NCBI GenBank assembly: GCA_030693065.1
Contig: JAUYBL010000020.1
Span: forward strand, 26,246-90,245
DNA from: Methylococcaceae bacterium
Lineage (GTDB): Bacteria; Pseudomonadota; Gammaproteobacteria; Methylococcales; Methylomonadaceae
Direction of reading: 5' to 3'
DNA: 64,000 nt
Shown: piece after piece, positions 1-9,015 of the stretch
Position numbering within the stretch: position 1 is the first letter of the stretch
Layout of the letters: every line of letters begins with the position of its first letter
Notes under the pieces: model-generated
Seen by the model: the letters and a program-made list of their open reading frames with translations, nothing else
Databases searched by the model: none
Told to the model about the DNA's origin: nothing
Position numbers and translations under genes: made by a program

Positions 1-24
1 AAAAGCGGCCTCAAAAGAGGCCGC
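1..24 (-). terminator. Rho-independent terminator of parC
   Basis: Read on the minus strand, a 7-8 bp GC-rich stem (GCGGCCTC / GAGGCCGC, positions 5-24) with a four-base loop is followed by a run of T that reaches the window edge. It lies about 85 bases beyond the parC stop codon and no other minus-strand gene ends nearby, so it probably ends the parC transcript. Confidence 0.75.
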
Positions 25-110
25 GATGTGGATCAGATATGGTGCAGTAGCGCGTATAGCGCAGTCTGACGTCACCACGTTTTTATTATACGATGTAAAT
101 GAGTAAATTT

Positions 111-2342
111 TTACTCACTCTCCAAGCCATCAACCCGCTGAAATCCCCTTGGCAAGGCTAAGCCGCGTTTGGCGCGACTGCTGGAGTAATGAGTAATATC
201 GGCGCCTTTTAGTTGGATGTGGCGTTTTCCGGCAATGACTTTTAACTCTCCAGCGGCGGCAATGGCGATAATCGCCACCACTTTGTCGCTGCCGTTGCTT
301 AAGTCAGCGGATGGAATTTGTATCAATTTGTTGCCTTTGCCTTTTGCCAAGGCGGGCAGTTCGGATACTGGAAAAATCAACAAGCGGCCTTGTAAGGTAA
401 CTACAGCCAGCAAGTCTTCATCGCTTTTAACGGCGGCGGGCTTAAGCACTTTAGCGCCGTCCGGCAAGGTGAGCAGGGTTTTACCGGCTTTGTTTTTGCT
501 CAGTAATTCTTTTAGTTGCACGCGGAAGCCGTAACCGGCGTCACTAGCAACCACAAGCCAATCGTCCGGGTTTCCGATTAACAAGTTAGTGAACGATGAC
601 CCCGGCGGAGGATTAAGTCGACCGGTGAGCGGTTCGCCTTGGGTTCTCGCTGACGGTAAATCGTGAGCCGAGGTGCTGTAGGCGCGGCCGGTTGAATCCA
701 GTAAATACACTGGTTGCGTCGAGCGGGTTTTTACCGCATCCAAGAAGCTGTCGCCGGAGCGATAATTTAACGATGCCACATCAATGTCATGGCCTTTGGC
801 TGCGCGTATCCAGCCTTTTTCCGACAGAATCACGGTAAGCGGTTCATTGGCTATCAGTGCAGTGGTATCCAGAGCTTGTGATGATTCTCTGGAGACTATC
901 GGTGAACGTCGGTCATCACCAAATTTTTCGGCATCGCGCTCGATTTCGGTTCTGATCAATCGGTTTAGCAATCTTGGTGAGCCCAAGGTTTTTTCCAGTG
1001 CCGCGCGTTCTGCTTCAAGCTCCGCTTGTTCACCGCGGATTTTCATTTCTTCCAGTTTGGCGAGGTGCCTTAGTTTTAGTTCTAAGATCGCTTCGGCTTG
1101 CAGGTCAGTAATGCCAAAGCGTTCCATCAATACCGGCTTGGGGTTATCTTCAGCACGAATAATGGCGATAACTTCGTCGATATTAAGGTAGGCAATCAAC
1201 AAGCCGTCCAAAATATGCAAGCGCGCCAGCACTTTATCCAGCCTGTACTGCAAACGCCGACGCACGGTTTCGGTACGGAAGGACAGCCATTCCACCAGGA
1301 TTTCCCGCAAGTTTTTCACTTTCGGCCTGCCATCCAGGCCGATCATGTTCATGTTAACGCGGTAGCTTTTTTCCAGATCGGTGGTGGCAAACAGATGCGA
1401 CATGATCTCGTCGACATCAATGCGCTTGGATTTGGGGATAATCAGCAGGCGGGTCTGATTTTCATGATCGGATTCATCACGCAAGTCTTCGATCATCGGC
1501 AGTTTTTTCGCCAGCATTTGCGCGGCGATCTGCTCTAACAATTTGGCGCCGGAGACTTGATGAGGCAATGCAGTGATAACGATAACGCCATCTTCCTCTT
1601 CATACTTGGCGCGCATTTTCACCGAACCGCCACCGCTTAAATACATCTTTTGGATGTCATCCGCCGAGGTAATGATTTCCGCATCGGTCGGGTAATCCGG
1701 GCCTTTGATATGGCTAAAAATGGTGTCGAACGAACAATCGGGATTATCTAAAAGCTCAATACAAGCTGCCGCAACTTCTCTAAGATTATGCGGCGGAATA
1801 TCGGTCGCCATGCCGACGGCGATGCCCATGGTGCCGTTAAGCAACACGTTGGGCAGTCTTGCCGGTAATAACACCGGTTCTTTCAGCGTGCCGTCAAAAT
1901 TGTCCGACCATTCAACCGTGCCCTGCCCTAACTCGCTTAACAAGGTTTGTGCATATGCGGTCAAGCGCGATTCGGTATAACGCATCGCGGCAAAAGATTT
2001 AGGATCGTCTGGCGAACCCCAGTTACCCTGACCGTCAATCAACGGGTAACGATAAGAAAAATCCTGCGCCATGATCACCATGGCTTCATAACAGGCCGAA
2101 TCTCCATGCGGATGATATTTACCCAGCACATCACCAACTGTTCTGGCGGATTTTTTATACTTGGCAATGGCCGTTAAGCCCAGCTCTGACATCGCATAAA
2201 CAATGCGCCGTTGCACCGGTTTTAAGCCATCGGCAATATTTGGTAATGCGCGATCGAGAATGACATACATGGAATAATCCAGGTAGGCCTTCTCGGCAAA
2301 TTCTTTAAGCGGTTGTTGCTCAAAATTCCCTTGTACAATCAT
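111..2342 (-). CDS. parC: DNA topoisomerase IV subunit A (ParC)
   Basis: This is the DNA breakage-reunion subunit of topoisomerase IV, which with ParE decatenates daughter chromosomes. The 743 residues match the usual ParC length. The N-terminal winged-helix core carries the catalytic tyrosine (Tyr122, in AAMRYTE), and the C-terminal third is the beta-pinwheel DNA-wrapping domain. The shorter, ParC-like C-terminus and a ParE rather than GyrB partner nearby argue against GyrA. The quinolone-determining segment [11 protein letters not shown] keeps the Ser (82) and Glu (86) of sensitive enzymes. The start lies 3 bases after the thioesterase stop, so the two genes are probably co-transcribed. Confidence 0.97.
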   Translation of the reverse strand: MIVQGNFEQQPLKEFAEKAYLDYSMYVILDRALPNIADGLKPVQRRIVYAMSELGLTAIAKYKKSARTVGDVLGKYHPHGDSACYEAMVIMAQDFSYRYPLIDGQGNWGSPDDPKSFAAMRYTESRLTAYAQTLLSELGQGTVEWSDNFDGTLKEPVLLPARLPNVLLNGTMGIAVGMATDIPPHNLREVAAACIELLDNPDCSFDTIFSHIKGPDYPTDAEIITSADDIQKMYLSGGGSVKMRAKYEEEDGVIVITALPHQVSGAKLLEQIAAQMLAKKLPMIEDLRDESDHENQTRLLIIPKSKRIDVDEIMSHLFATTDLEKSYRVNMNMIGLDGRPKVKNLREILVEWLSFRTETVRRRLQYRLDKVLARLHILDGLLIAYLNIDEVIAIIRAEDNPKPVLMERFGITDLQAEAILELKLRHLAKLEEMKIRGEQAELEAERAALEKTLGSPRLLNRLIRTEIERDAEKFGDDRRSPIVSRESSQALDTTALIANEPLTVILSEKGWIRAAKGHDIDVASLNYRSGDSFLDAVKTRSTQPVYLLDSTGRAYSTSAHDLPSARTQGEPLTGRLNPPPGSSFTNLLIGNPDDWLVVASDAGYGFRVQLKELLSKNKAGKTLLTLPDGAKVLKPAAVKSDEDLLAVVTLQGRLLIFPVSELPALAKGKGNKLIQIPSADLSNGSDKVVAIIAIAAAGELKVIAGKRHIQLKGADITHYSSSRAKRGLALPRGFQRVDGLESE

Positions 2343-2345
2343 TGG

Positions 2346-2843
2346 TTACAGACCTGTTTCTGGTAAATCGACATGTAATGCTCTATTTTTTTCTAAAATT
2401 TCTTGGCGCATTTGCTTACGTGCAACTGCGGCTTCGTACAATCTTTTTTCTACTTCAGTATTCACTTGCAGCCTGGGCACCTCAACGCTGTTGCCGTCTT
2501 CATCAACCGCCACCATGGTGAAATAGCATGATGTTGTGTGTCTTTTCTCATCGGTGCGCAAATTTTCCGCAACAACTTTTATGCCGACTTCCATCGACGC
2601 CTTACCCACGTAGTTAATATGAGCGTAAAAAGTCACCAGCTCACCGACATTGATTGCTTGCTTAAAAAACACATTATCCAGCGCCGCCGTCACCACGTAA
2701 TTTTTTGAATACTTGGCAGCACAGGCATAAGCCACTTGGTCGAGCAATTTCAATATCACGCCGCCATGCACTTTGCCGGAGAAATTAACCATATCCGGCG
2801 TCATCAGCACGGTCATGGTTAGGGATTTTTCTTGGATTTTCAT
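2346..2843 (-). CDS. Acyl-CoA thioesterase, hotdog fold (YciA/YkhA type)
   Basis: A 165-residue single-hotdog thioesterase predicted to hydrolyse acyl-CoA to free acid and CoA in the cytoplasm. The N-terminal part has the family signature NFSGKVHGG followed by LLDQVAY, where the Asp is the usual catalytic acid. The chosen ATG gives a protein that begins like the family (MKIQEKSLTMTVLMTPD) and has GGAAAT upstream. The frame is also open for a further 43 codons, but that part is the tail of a PIN toxin, not thioesterase sequence. The gene runs into parC with a 3-base gap. Substrate chain length cannot be told from sequence. Confidence 0.9.
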   Translation of the reverse strand: MKIQEKSLTMTVLMTPDMVNFSGKVHGGVILKLLDQVAYACAAKYSKNYVVTAALDNVFFKQAINVGELVTFYAHINYVGKASMEVGIKVVAENLRTDEKRHTTSCYFTMVAVDEDGNSVEVPRLQVNTEVEKRLYEAAVARKQMRQEILEKNRALHVDLPETGL

Positions 2844-2972
2844 TAGGCTTATTTCCAATGCTCGACACTGCAAACCATCAAGCGCATGTAGTTTTTTATC
2901 ATTCGTCAACAATATCACCTGTTCATTAATGGCTGTTGCACAGACTATTGCGTCGGGGAGTTCTAATGATCC
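2844..2972 (-). pseudogene. C-terminal remnant of a VapC-like PIN-domain toxin, in frame with the thioesterase
   Basis: The 43 codons open upstream of the thioesterase ATG read GSLELPDAIVCATAINEQ followed by VILLTNDKKLHAL. This is the typical end of a PIN ribonuclease toxin (LPDA-hydrophobic-A-T-A, then LLTND-K-L with its metal-binding Asp). The N-terminal two thirds, with the other acidic residues, are absent: a TAA precedes the fragment and the unknown membrane-protein gene occupies the upstream DNA. It is therefore a dead remnant. If translation began further upstream it would yield a PIN-tail/thioesterase fusion, which I consider unlikely. Confidence 0.7.
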
Positions 2973-3925
2973 TTATAGTTCGTTCCAAAGAGTCTATCCA
3001 TCAATACCGTATGTGGCGTGCGACAATTCGGTCTCTGAAAGCCTGGTTCCAGTGTGCTTACACTCATTTCCATCTTGGGCTCAATTGGTCTGTCTGATGT
3101 CGCCAGTTGAGCCAAAACGCTGTTGTTTTTGCTGTCAATCAATTGGTAATAACCTAACCGAAACTCATAATCTAACAGACCCTTTTTAGGATGGGGTGCA
3201 GCTTGATAGCTTAATAGATGACGTGCGGTCGGTAATGGGTTGAAACTCACCTTTATACATTTATTGAAAGGCAACGGGTACGCACGAAGATATTCTGTAA
3301 TTGACTTATGCAGTGACGATATTGGCAAACAGGTGTCGGTACTTTTATCTACCAGTTCTATTTTTGCATAACTTCCGGCTGCTGAATCAACCGTCCAACT
3401 GTTATCGGGAAAGCTTGTGGATGGCAAAATGTAAGGCTGATTGCTAGGAGGCGGCTCAACACAATTTTTAGCGTTTGGAGGACAGTGATGTTGAATACCA
3501 CGTTGCGATGGCTGAACTTTGATTTCAATAAATGCAAGTTGCCTATTTACCAGCAAGCGAACGATGGACTGGCCACTTAGTGCCGTTACTGTGTCAGCGA
3601 TTGCATCCACTTCGTAGGCTTCAGCCAGCTGAGGTAACTGGTTTTCACACGCAAGCTCCGCTTTTTTACGGATCGCGTTCTCTCCTGCAAAGTCAAAATT
3701 TGGCAGACTTTGGATGGCGTTCATGTTGATGGATATATTTACAATCCCCCATGCAAGTATGACCACTGCGGGTACGACAATCAAAGGGCGTGTGCGAAAC
3801 TTCCAGATAACAAATAAAGCAATTATCACAAAGACAGCAATCGAGGTAAGTATGAGGTACAAAAGCCCGCCGCCTAAAACGAACGCCCCCATGGCAAATG
3901 CCGAGATAAGATTATAAAAGTCCAT
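2963..3925 (-). CDS. Hypothetical membrane-anchored protein
   Basis: I do not recognise this 320-residue protein. Two or three hydrophobic helices occupy the first ~70 residues (about 8-40 and 47-68), followed by a ~250-residue soluble domain. The soluble part has several cysteines (including HHCPP, KNCVEPPP and CLPISS) and a proline-rich stretch near residues 145-165, suggesting an extracytoplasmic domain. Its 3' end overlaps the PIN-toxin remnant and its 5' side abuts a truncated Doc gene, so it may have arrived as part of the rearrangement that destroyed both toxins. No function can be assigned. Confidence 0.65.
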   Translation of the reverse strand: MDFYNLISAFAMGAFVLGGGLLYLILTSIAVFVIIALFVIWKFRTRPLIVVPAVVILAWGIVNISINMNAIQSLPNFDFAGENAIRKKAELACENQLPQLAEAYEVDAIADTVTALSGQSIVRLLVNRQLAFIEIKVQPSQRGIQHHCPPNAKNCVEPPPSNQPYILPSTSFPDNSWTVDSAAGSYAKIELVDKSTDTCLPISSLHKSITEYLRAYPLPFNKCIKVSFNPLPTARHLLSYQAAPHPKKGLLDYEFRLGYYQLIDSKNNSVLAQLATSDRPIEPKMEMSVSTLEPGFQRPNCRTPHTVLMDRLFGTNYKDH

Positions 3926-3984
3926 AAATGTCAGATTTCGCTACGTTATTGTGAGGGGATGGGTTACCTGGTTGTTCTTTTTTA

Positions 3985-4137
3985 CTATCTGGGGTAATCC
4001 CAAGTTTGCCGAGCAGCTCCTAAAGCAGATTCAAGCAAACCATCATCTCTGACACCCTGTATACCGCCAAAACGCTCAACTTGTTGCTGATGTATTTTTA
4101 AAGCCCGCGACTTGGAGATAAAAAACAGGTTACTCAC
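3985..4137 (-). pseudogene. doc: Truncated Doc (death-on-curing) toxin
   Basis: Immediately after the antitoxin, sharing one base with its stop, a GTG-started frame of 50 codons reads SKSRALKIHQQQVERFGG, then IQGVRDDGLLESALGAAR. This matches the N-terminus of Doc/Fic-family toxins (AIH-LIERFGG--GIRD-GLLESAL). Doc proteins are normally ~125 residues and carry the HPF-DGNKRTA catalytic loop. Here a TAG follows TWDYPR and no Fic motif appears downstream, so the toxin is inactive. Doc phosphorylates EF-Tu in characterised cases. Confidence 0.72.
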
Positions 4138-4358
4138 TATTGCGCTAACTTCTGAAACGTTTCGGCATATTGGCCCATGAGTTGTTCATGAATCTGCAAC
4201 GCTTCCTTTTCTTCGTGTTGCTGGTTTAGTTCTTGCCGGTGTTGTTTAACATAGTCTTGCACTAACGATAAAACGCTCTCTGAAACAGTACTTTGGGCAC
4301 TGATCGCTAGTGCATTTAATTGCTGCTCAATGTCGTCGGGAATCTGTAAATTCAACAT
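4137..4358 (-). CDS. Antitoxin of a doc-type toxin-antitoxin pair (ribbon-helix-helix-like)
   Basis: A 73-residue protein beginning MLNLQIPDDIEQQLNALA, a beta-strand plus helix pattern typical of CopG/ribbon-helix-helix antitoxins. A charged, probably helical tail (about 38-73) would be the toxin-binding part. It directly precedes the doc remnant with a one-base overlap, the standard antitoxin-first order. AGAGGAAAAA lies just upstream of the ATG. Since the toxin is truncated, this looks like an orphan antitoxin that may still repress its own promoter or neutralise a related toxin elsewhere. Confidence 0.7.
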   Translation of the reverse strand: MLNLQIPDDIEQQLNALAISAQSTVSESVLSLVQDYVKQHRQELNQQHEEKEALQIHEQLMGQYAETFQKLAQ

Positions 4359-4410
4359 AAATTTTTCCTCTGATAAATAGCGAATTAGTACGATGTATTA
4401 AAGGGAAACA

Positions 4411-6303
4411 TCAAGCAATATCGGCCAAATTGCCTTTAGTTTCCAGCCAAGTTTTCCGGTCTTGCGAGCGTTTTTTTGCCAGCAACAAATCCAGTTGCGC
4501 ATTGGTGTCGTCGTTTTCTTCGACCGTTAACTGCACCAAGCGCCGCGTATCCGGATTCATAGTAGTTTCCCGAAGTTGGCTGGGATTCATTTCACCCAAG
4601 CCTTTAAAGCGCTGCACGTTGATTTGGCCTTTGAGTTTTTCGGCTTTGATTCTGTCCAACACGCCCTGGCGTTCGGATTCATCCAGTGCATAAAACACCC
4701 GCTTGCCAACGTCGATTCTATATAAAGGCGGCATTGCCACAAACACATGACCCGCATCCACTAAGGCCCGAAAATGCTGATAAAACAACGCACAAATTAG
4801 CGTGGCAATATGGTTACCGTCCGAATCGGCATCGGCCAGAATGCAGACTTTACCGTAGCGAAGATGTTGTAAGTCGCTGGAACCGGGCTCTATACCTAAG
4901 GCCACGGCAATGTCATGAACTTCCTGCGAAGCCATCACTTGCTCCGATTCCACTTCCCAAGTATTAAGTATCTTGCCACGTAGCGGCATTATTGCCTGAA
5001 AGTCGCGTTCCCGAGCCTGCTTGGCTGAACCGCCCGCCGAATCGCCTTCCACTAAAAACAACTCGGTGCGATTGATGTCTTGCGCGGAGCAATCGGCTAG
5101 TTTGCCGGGTAATGCCGGGCCGGATGTGATCTTCTTACGGATGATTTTTTTGTTGGAACGCAGTCGTTTTTGCGCGCTGGAAATAATGATTTCGGCGATT
5201 TTTTCGCCTTCCGCCGGATTTTGGTTTAACCATAAGCTAAAGCCGTCTTTGGCAACACCGGACACAAAAGCCACACATTCGCGCGAGCTTAAACGTTCTT
5301 TGGTTTGTCCGGAAAATTGCGGGTCTTCCAGCTTAACCGACAGCACAAAATGGCAATTTTCCCAAACATCTTCCGGCGCAACTTTAACGCCGCGCGGCAG
5401 GATGTTTCTGATGTCGCAAAACTCGCGCATGGCTTCGGTTAAGCCTGCACGTAAGCCATTAACATGGGTACCGCCTTGGGCAGTCGGTACTAGGTTGACG
5501 TAACTCTCGGTCAACACCTCAGCTGGATTTTCAACCGCCCAGACGATGCCCCATTCTACAGCTTCATGATTGGCGGCCATGTTGCCCATGAAAGGTTGCT
5601 CGGGGAAAAACTCAATATCGCCTAAGCGATCGAGCAAATATTCTTTAAGGCCGTCTTGATAACACCAGACGTAACTTTCATCAGTTTGATCGATGACCAG
5701 GGTGATTTTCAAACCCGGACACAATACCGCTTTGGCGCGCAAGTTATGTTTGAGCCTGGAAACCGACACCTTGCTGGAATCAAAGTATTTTTCGTTGGGC
5801 CAGAATTTAACGGTGGTGCCGGTGTTGTTTTTACCGACCGTGCCGGTTTCGGTCAAATCGGATTGCTTGTCGCCATCGGCAAATTCCATGTGATAAATCT
5901 TGCCGTTGCGCTTGACGTCTATCTCCAGCTTGGCAGACAACGCATTCACCACAGACACGCCAACCCCATGCAAACCGCCGGAAAACTGGTAGTTTTTATT
6001 CGAAAACTTACCGCCCGCGTGTAGCGTGCAAAGGATGACTTCGACGCCCGGAATGCCTTGTTCCGGATGTATATCGACCGGCATGCCGCGGCCGTTATCA
6101 CTCACCAGCACCGAGCCGTCTTTGTACAGCACCACATCAATACTGTTGGCGAATCCTGCCATCGCCTCATCGACACTGTTATCAACTACTTCCTGCACCA
6201 AATGGTTTGGCCGGGTGGTGTCGGTGTACATGCCGGGGCGCTTTCTGACCGGCTCCAATCCGCTTAAAACTTCAATCGCCGCGGCGTTATATTCGTTACT
6301 CAT
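4411..6303 (-). CDS. parE: DNA topoisomerase IV subunit B (ParE)
   Basis: This is the ATPase subunit of topoisomerase IV. At 630 residues it has the ParE/short GyrB length. The N-terminal GHKL ATPase has VVDNSVDEAMAG and the glycine-rich lid GGLHGVGVSVVNALS. The TOPRIM region has FLVEGDSAGGSA, where the Glu binds Mg2+, and LADADSDGNHI. The C-terminus has the QRFKGLGEMNP motif. The absence of the extra TOPRIM insertion of gamma-proteobacterial GyrB supports ParE. AGGA precedes the ATG. It is about 2 kb upstream of parC on the same strand, the gap being filled by the degraded toxin-antitoxin material. Confidence 0.97.
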   Translation of the reverse strand: MSNEYNAAAIEVLSGLEPVRKRPGMYTDTTRPNHLVQEVVDNSVDEAMAGFANSIDVVLYKDGSVLVSDNGRGMPVDIHPEQGIPGVEVILCTLHAGGKFSNKNYQFSGGLHGVGVSVVNALSAKLEIDVKRNGKIYHMEFADGDKQSDLTETGTVGKNNTGTTVKFWPNEKYFDSSKVSVSRLKHNLRAKAVLCPGLKITLVIDQTDESYVWCYQDGLKEYLLDRLGDIEFFPEQPFMGNMAANHEAVEWGIVWAVENPAEVLTESYVNLVPTAQGGTHVNGLRAGLTEAMREFCDIRNILPRGVKVAPEDVWENCHFVLSVKLEDPQFSGQTKERLSSRECVAFVSGVAKDGFSLWLNQNPAEGEKIAEIIISSAQKRLRSNKKIIRKKITSGPALPGKLADCSAQDINRTELFLVEGDSAGGSAKQARERDFQAIMPLRGKILNTWEVESEQVMASQEVHDIAVALGIEPGSSDLQHLRYGKVCILADADSDGNHIATLICALFYQHFRALVDAGHVFVAMPPLYRIDVGKRVFYALDESERQGVLDRIKAEKLKGQINVQRFKGLGEMNPSQLRETTMNPDTRRLVQLTVEENDDTNAQLDLLLAKKRSQDRKTWLETKGNLADIA

Positions 6304-6369
6304 AAGTCCTGATTTCTCACGTCCAATTTGCTATAGCTGATCGGTTTAAATTCTAAGGTTCAATTAATC

Positions 6370-6391
6370 AAAAGCCCAACAAAGTTGGGCC
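6370..6391 (-). terminator. Hairpin upstream of parE, possible terminator
   Basis: A 7-bp stem GCCCAAC / GTTGGGC with a 3-base loop (6374-6390), followed on the minus strand by TTTTGATTAATT. It has the form of a weak rho-independent terminator, but no minus-strand gene ends just upstream. It may shield parE from antisense read-through or be a relic. Confidence 0.35.
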
Positions 6392-6564
6392 CTAAATGTT
6401 AGTCACTTCAATACGCAAATCAAAAAATTGCTTTTTCCTAGCTCAGGTAATTGCTCACAAAGCTGTCCTGACAACTATACTGATTGCCTGTCAGGCACCT
6501 TGAGCCTCACTTCCAAGCCTTGTATATTAACCGTTTAGTCACCGACAACCCTGAGAAAAGTGTT

Positions 6565-8382
6565 ATGCAATCCATTTATGGCTGGCTGTCTACCTCCGCA
6601 AACGAGCGTTCTTCGGCAATTATTGAGCAACAACAAGCAGCAACCCGAAGCGCGAACAGCGATCACACAACCACCGACCATCAGCCACAAGCAGCAGTCG
6701 GGGGCATGGGGCGTTATGACGCGCCATCGAGCTACCAATCAGGACGGTTATTAACCATTATCGAAGGCTCGCCGCAATGGACCGACAGCACACTCGCCAG
6801 TATTGCTGAACATCAAGGCCACGCTCAAGCGCTAGCTGAAGGCTTTTTAGAATACGGTAAGTCAGTATTAAACCACCTGCACGGCCCTTTTGCTTGCTGT
6901 GTACTGGTACCGGACGGTGATTATGCTTTGCTAGCCATCGATCGAATTGGCATCAGGCCGCTGGCGTTTTTTGCTAACAACGATTTGCTGGTTTTTGGTT
7001 CACAACTTGATCAGATTATCGCTCACCCCGGCGTCGACGCTCAGATTGATCCGCAGGGTATTTTCAATTATCTCTACTTTCACATGGTGCCCAGTCCAGG
7101 CAGCATTTACACCGGAATTAGTAAGCTGCAACCCGGCGAATGTGTGGAATTTGATCACCGACAAATTTCACGCAATTTTTATTGGCAGCTTGAGCATAAT
7201 GACAGCCATTATTCCAAACAAGAACTGCTTGAGCAATTACACAGCCAGCTTGAACAAGCAACACAGAGCTGTAATCCCGATCAACACACCGGCGCTTTCC
7301 TAAGCGGTGGCCTGGATAGCAGCACGGTTACCGGCGTATTTCAAAAACTTTCAGACCGGCCTATTGATGCGTTTTCAATAGGTTTTGATGCCGACGGTTA
7401 TGATGAAATGGAGTTCGCGCGCGCCACCGCCAAACATTTTAATGTCAATCTGCACGAATATTACGTAACCCCTGAAGATGTGCTGGCCGCACTGCCGCTA
7501 ATTGCTAAAACCTATGATGAGCCCTTTGGCAATGCTTCCGCCATCCCTGCCTACTATTGCGCTAAATTTGCCCGCGAACAGGGCATCACCCAATTATTAG
7601 CAGGTGATGGCGGCGATGAAATTTTTGCCGGCAATGCCCGTTATGCCAAACAAAAAATGTTTGATCTTTATCGGCATATCCCTGGCGTTGCCAAAGCCGT
7701 TCTGGAACCGCTGGCCTCTAATTTGCCATTATTGGGTAAAGTTAAAAGCTATATCGAGCAAGCTAACATTCCAATGCCGGACCGTATGGAAACCTACAAC
7801 TTCCTGCATCGCACACCTTTGGAGGAGATTTTTTCAGAGGATTTCTTAAGTAAAATCAATCCGGAATTACCGATACAAAACTTAACAGAAACCTATAACC
7901 GCGCACCGACCGATGACTTGATTAAACGCATGTTGTTTTTGGATGGTAAATTTACCTTAGCTGACAATGACCTGAGAAAAGTAAATCGCATGTGCGAGTT
8001 GGCCGGTATTAATGTGCAATATCCAATGTTGCAAGAAAACATGGTGGAATTTGCCGCGACCATTCCTTCCAAATGGCTGATGAAAGGCTTTGAGTTACGT
8101 TCATTTTATCGGGAAGGTATGAAGGATTTCCTAGCCAAAGAAACCCTGGACAAAAGTAAGCAAGGCTTTGGTTTACCTTTTGGCGTCTGGATGAGTAGCA
8201 ATGAGCAACTACGCCAATTTGCCGAAGCCAACTTACAGGGCATTGCGCAACGCGGCATTCTTAATCCCAACTACATAGACAACCTGATTAAAGCCCAGAA
8301 AGAAGGACACGCCTCATATTACGGGGTGATGATTTGGATATTGATTAGCCTTGAGCAATGGCTGGTTGCACATCAACGTTAA
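6565..8382 (+). CDS. Asparagine-synthetase-like protein with a degenerate glutaminase domain
   Basis: A two-domain protein of 605 residues. The N-terminal part (to ~210) resembles the class II glutaminase domain. The C-terminal part is the AMP-forming synthetase domain, with the PP-loop SGGLDSS (about 247-253) and LAGDGGDEIFAG. I start it at the ATG giving MQSIYGWLS, which aligns with the MCGI-GWL beginning of AsnB. An upstream TTG start would add 27 residues with no family counterpart. With this start the nucleophile Cys2 is Gln, so glutamine hydrolysis should be lost and any amidation would need free ammonia. Substrate unknown; it stands alone between parE and the cytochrome genes. Confidence 0.85.
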   Translation: MQSIYGWLSTSANERSSAIIEQQQAATRSANSDHTTTDHQPQAAVGGMGRYDAPSSYQSGRLLTIIEGSPQWTDSTLASIAEHQGHAQALAEGFLEYGKSVLNHLHGPFACCVLVPDGDYALLAIDRIGIRPLAFFANNDLLVFGSQLDQIIAHPGVDAQIDPQGIFNYLYFHMVPSPGSIYTGISKLQPGECVEFDHRQISRNFYWQLEHNDSHYSKQELLEQLHSQLEQATQSCNPDQHTGAFLSGGLDSSTVTGVFQKLSDRPIDAFSIGFDADGYDEMEFARATAKHFNVNLHEYYVTPEDVLAALPLIAKTYDEPFGNASAIPAYYCAKFAREQGITQLLAGDGGDEIFAGNARYAKQKMFDLYRHIPGVAKAVLEPLASNLPLLGKVKSYIEQANIPMPDRMETYNFLHRTPLEEIFSEDFLSKINPELPIQNLTETYNRAPTDDLIKRMLFLDGKFTLADNDLRKVNRMCELAGINVQYPMLQENMVEFAATIPSKWLMKGFELRSFYREGMKDFLAKETLDKSKQGFGLPFGVWMSSNEQLRQFAEANLQGIAQRGILNPNYIDNLIKAQKEGHASYYGVMIWILISLEQWLVAHQR

Positions 8383-8413
8383 AGGATGCACTTTTATAAA
8401 CAAGATTGATGAT

Positions 8414-8441
8414 GTATGGGGCGAATTAATTCGCCCCATAC
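8414..8441 (+). terminator. Perfect 28-base palindrome after the asparagine-synthetase-like gene
   Basis: GTATGGGGCGAATT is followed directly by its exact reverse complement, then CCCTGGATTTTTT. The strong stem and the T run 6-12 bases later, about 30 bases past the stop codon, fit an intrinsic terminator of the plus-strand gene. The stem has no separate loop, so it could also be a dyad-symmetric binding site. Confidence 0.55.
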
Positions 8442-8775
8442 CCTGGATTTTTTGAATAGCAACGTTTTTTCGTTCATTATTCAATTTATTTAATGCCCAA
8501 AATGACACTATTTTCATGTTGTTTTTACGCAAAAAACAATCGATAACCTAATTTTTTTTTACTTTAGCAAGGCTCGTCCAACACCAGTTAGAAGTGATTT
8601 TCTAACTTCAAGAATCAAGCGTAAGTATAATGTTGTTAAAACACGACAAAGCTCTCAAAGCCCCTACATTACTAGGATTGCGTCATTAAAATACAAATTA
8701 AAGCACTTGTTTTAGTGATTTATTTAGCAGATGATTAAGCCTCAATTTTAAAAAAAATTTACTTGAGAGTGCGTC

Positions 8776-8931
8776 ATGAAATTCATCAAAATATTAATTT
8801 TATTGGTGGCTGTTTTTTCAATAGCAGGAATGGCTTTTTTTCAGCTGTGTCTATTGCTAGTCAGCGCACTTTTTGCTAAGCAAACTTATAATCGACACAA
8901 CTCACAACATGATGGTTTAACCCTAATGTGA
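8776..8931 (+). CDS. Possible small hydrophobic protein (51 aa)
   Basis: An ATG preceded by TTGAGAGTG opens 51 codons reading MKFIKILILLVAVFSIAG, a continuous hydrophobic segment, then a polar tail QTYNRHNSQHDG. It could be a single-span membrane peptide. No homologue is recognised. The flanking ~330 bases (8442-8775) are AT-rich and I see no other gene in them. Start signal and composition support it only modestly. Confidence 0.35.
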   Translation: MKFIKILILLVAVFSIAGMAFFQLCLLLVSALFAKQTYNRHNSQHDGLTLM

Positions 8932-8937
8932 TACCAA

Positions 8938-8996
8938 GCAATCTCAATCTACATTTACCACCAAGTGATAAGTCCATCCTGTTAGATTGAGTTTGC
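8938..8996 (-). terminator. Long-loop inverted repeat after the cytochrome operon
   Basis: GCAATCTCAATCTA (8938-8951) and TAGATTGAGTTTGC (8983-8996) pair over 14 positions with two mismatches, just beyond the stop of the minus-strand cytochrome gene. There is no clear T run, so it is only a possible transcript end or mRNA 3' structure. Confidence 0.3.
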
Positions 8997-9015
8997 TATT
9001 GTTGAACAATGATCC

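Noticed and set aside
217..1538. Plus-strand open frames opposite parC
   Set aside because: They are antisense shadows of a strongly conserved gene, with no family motifs or start signals.
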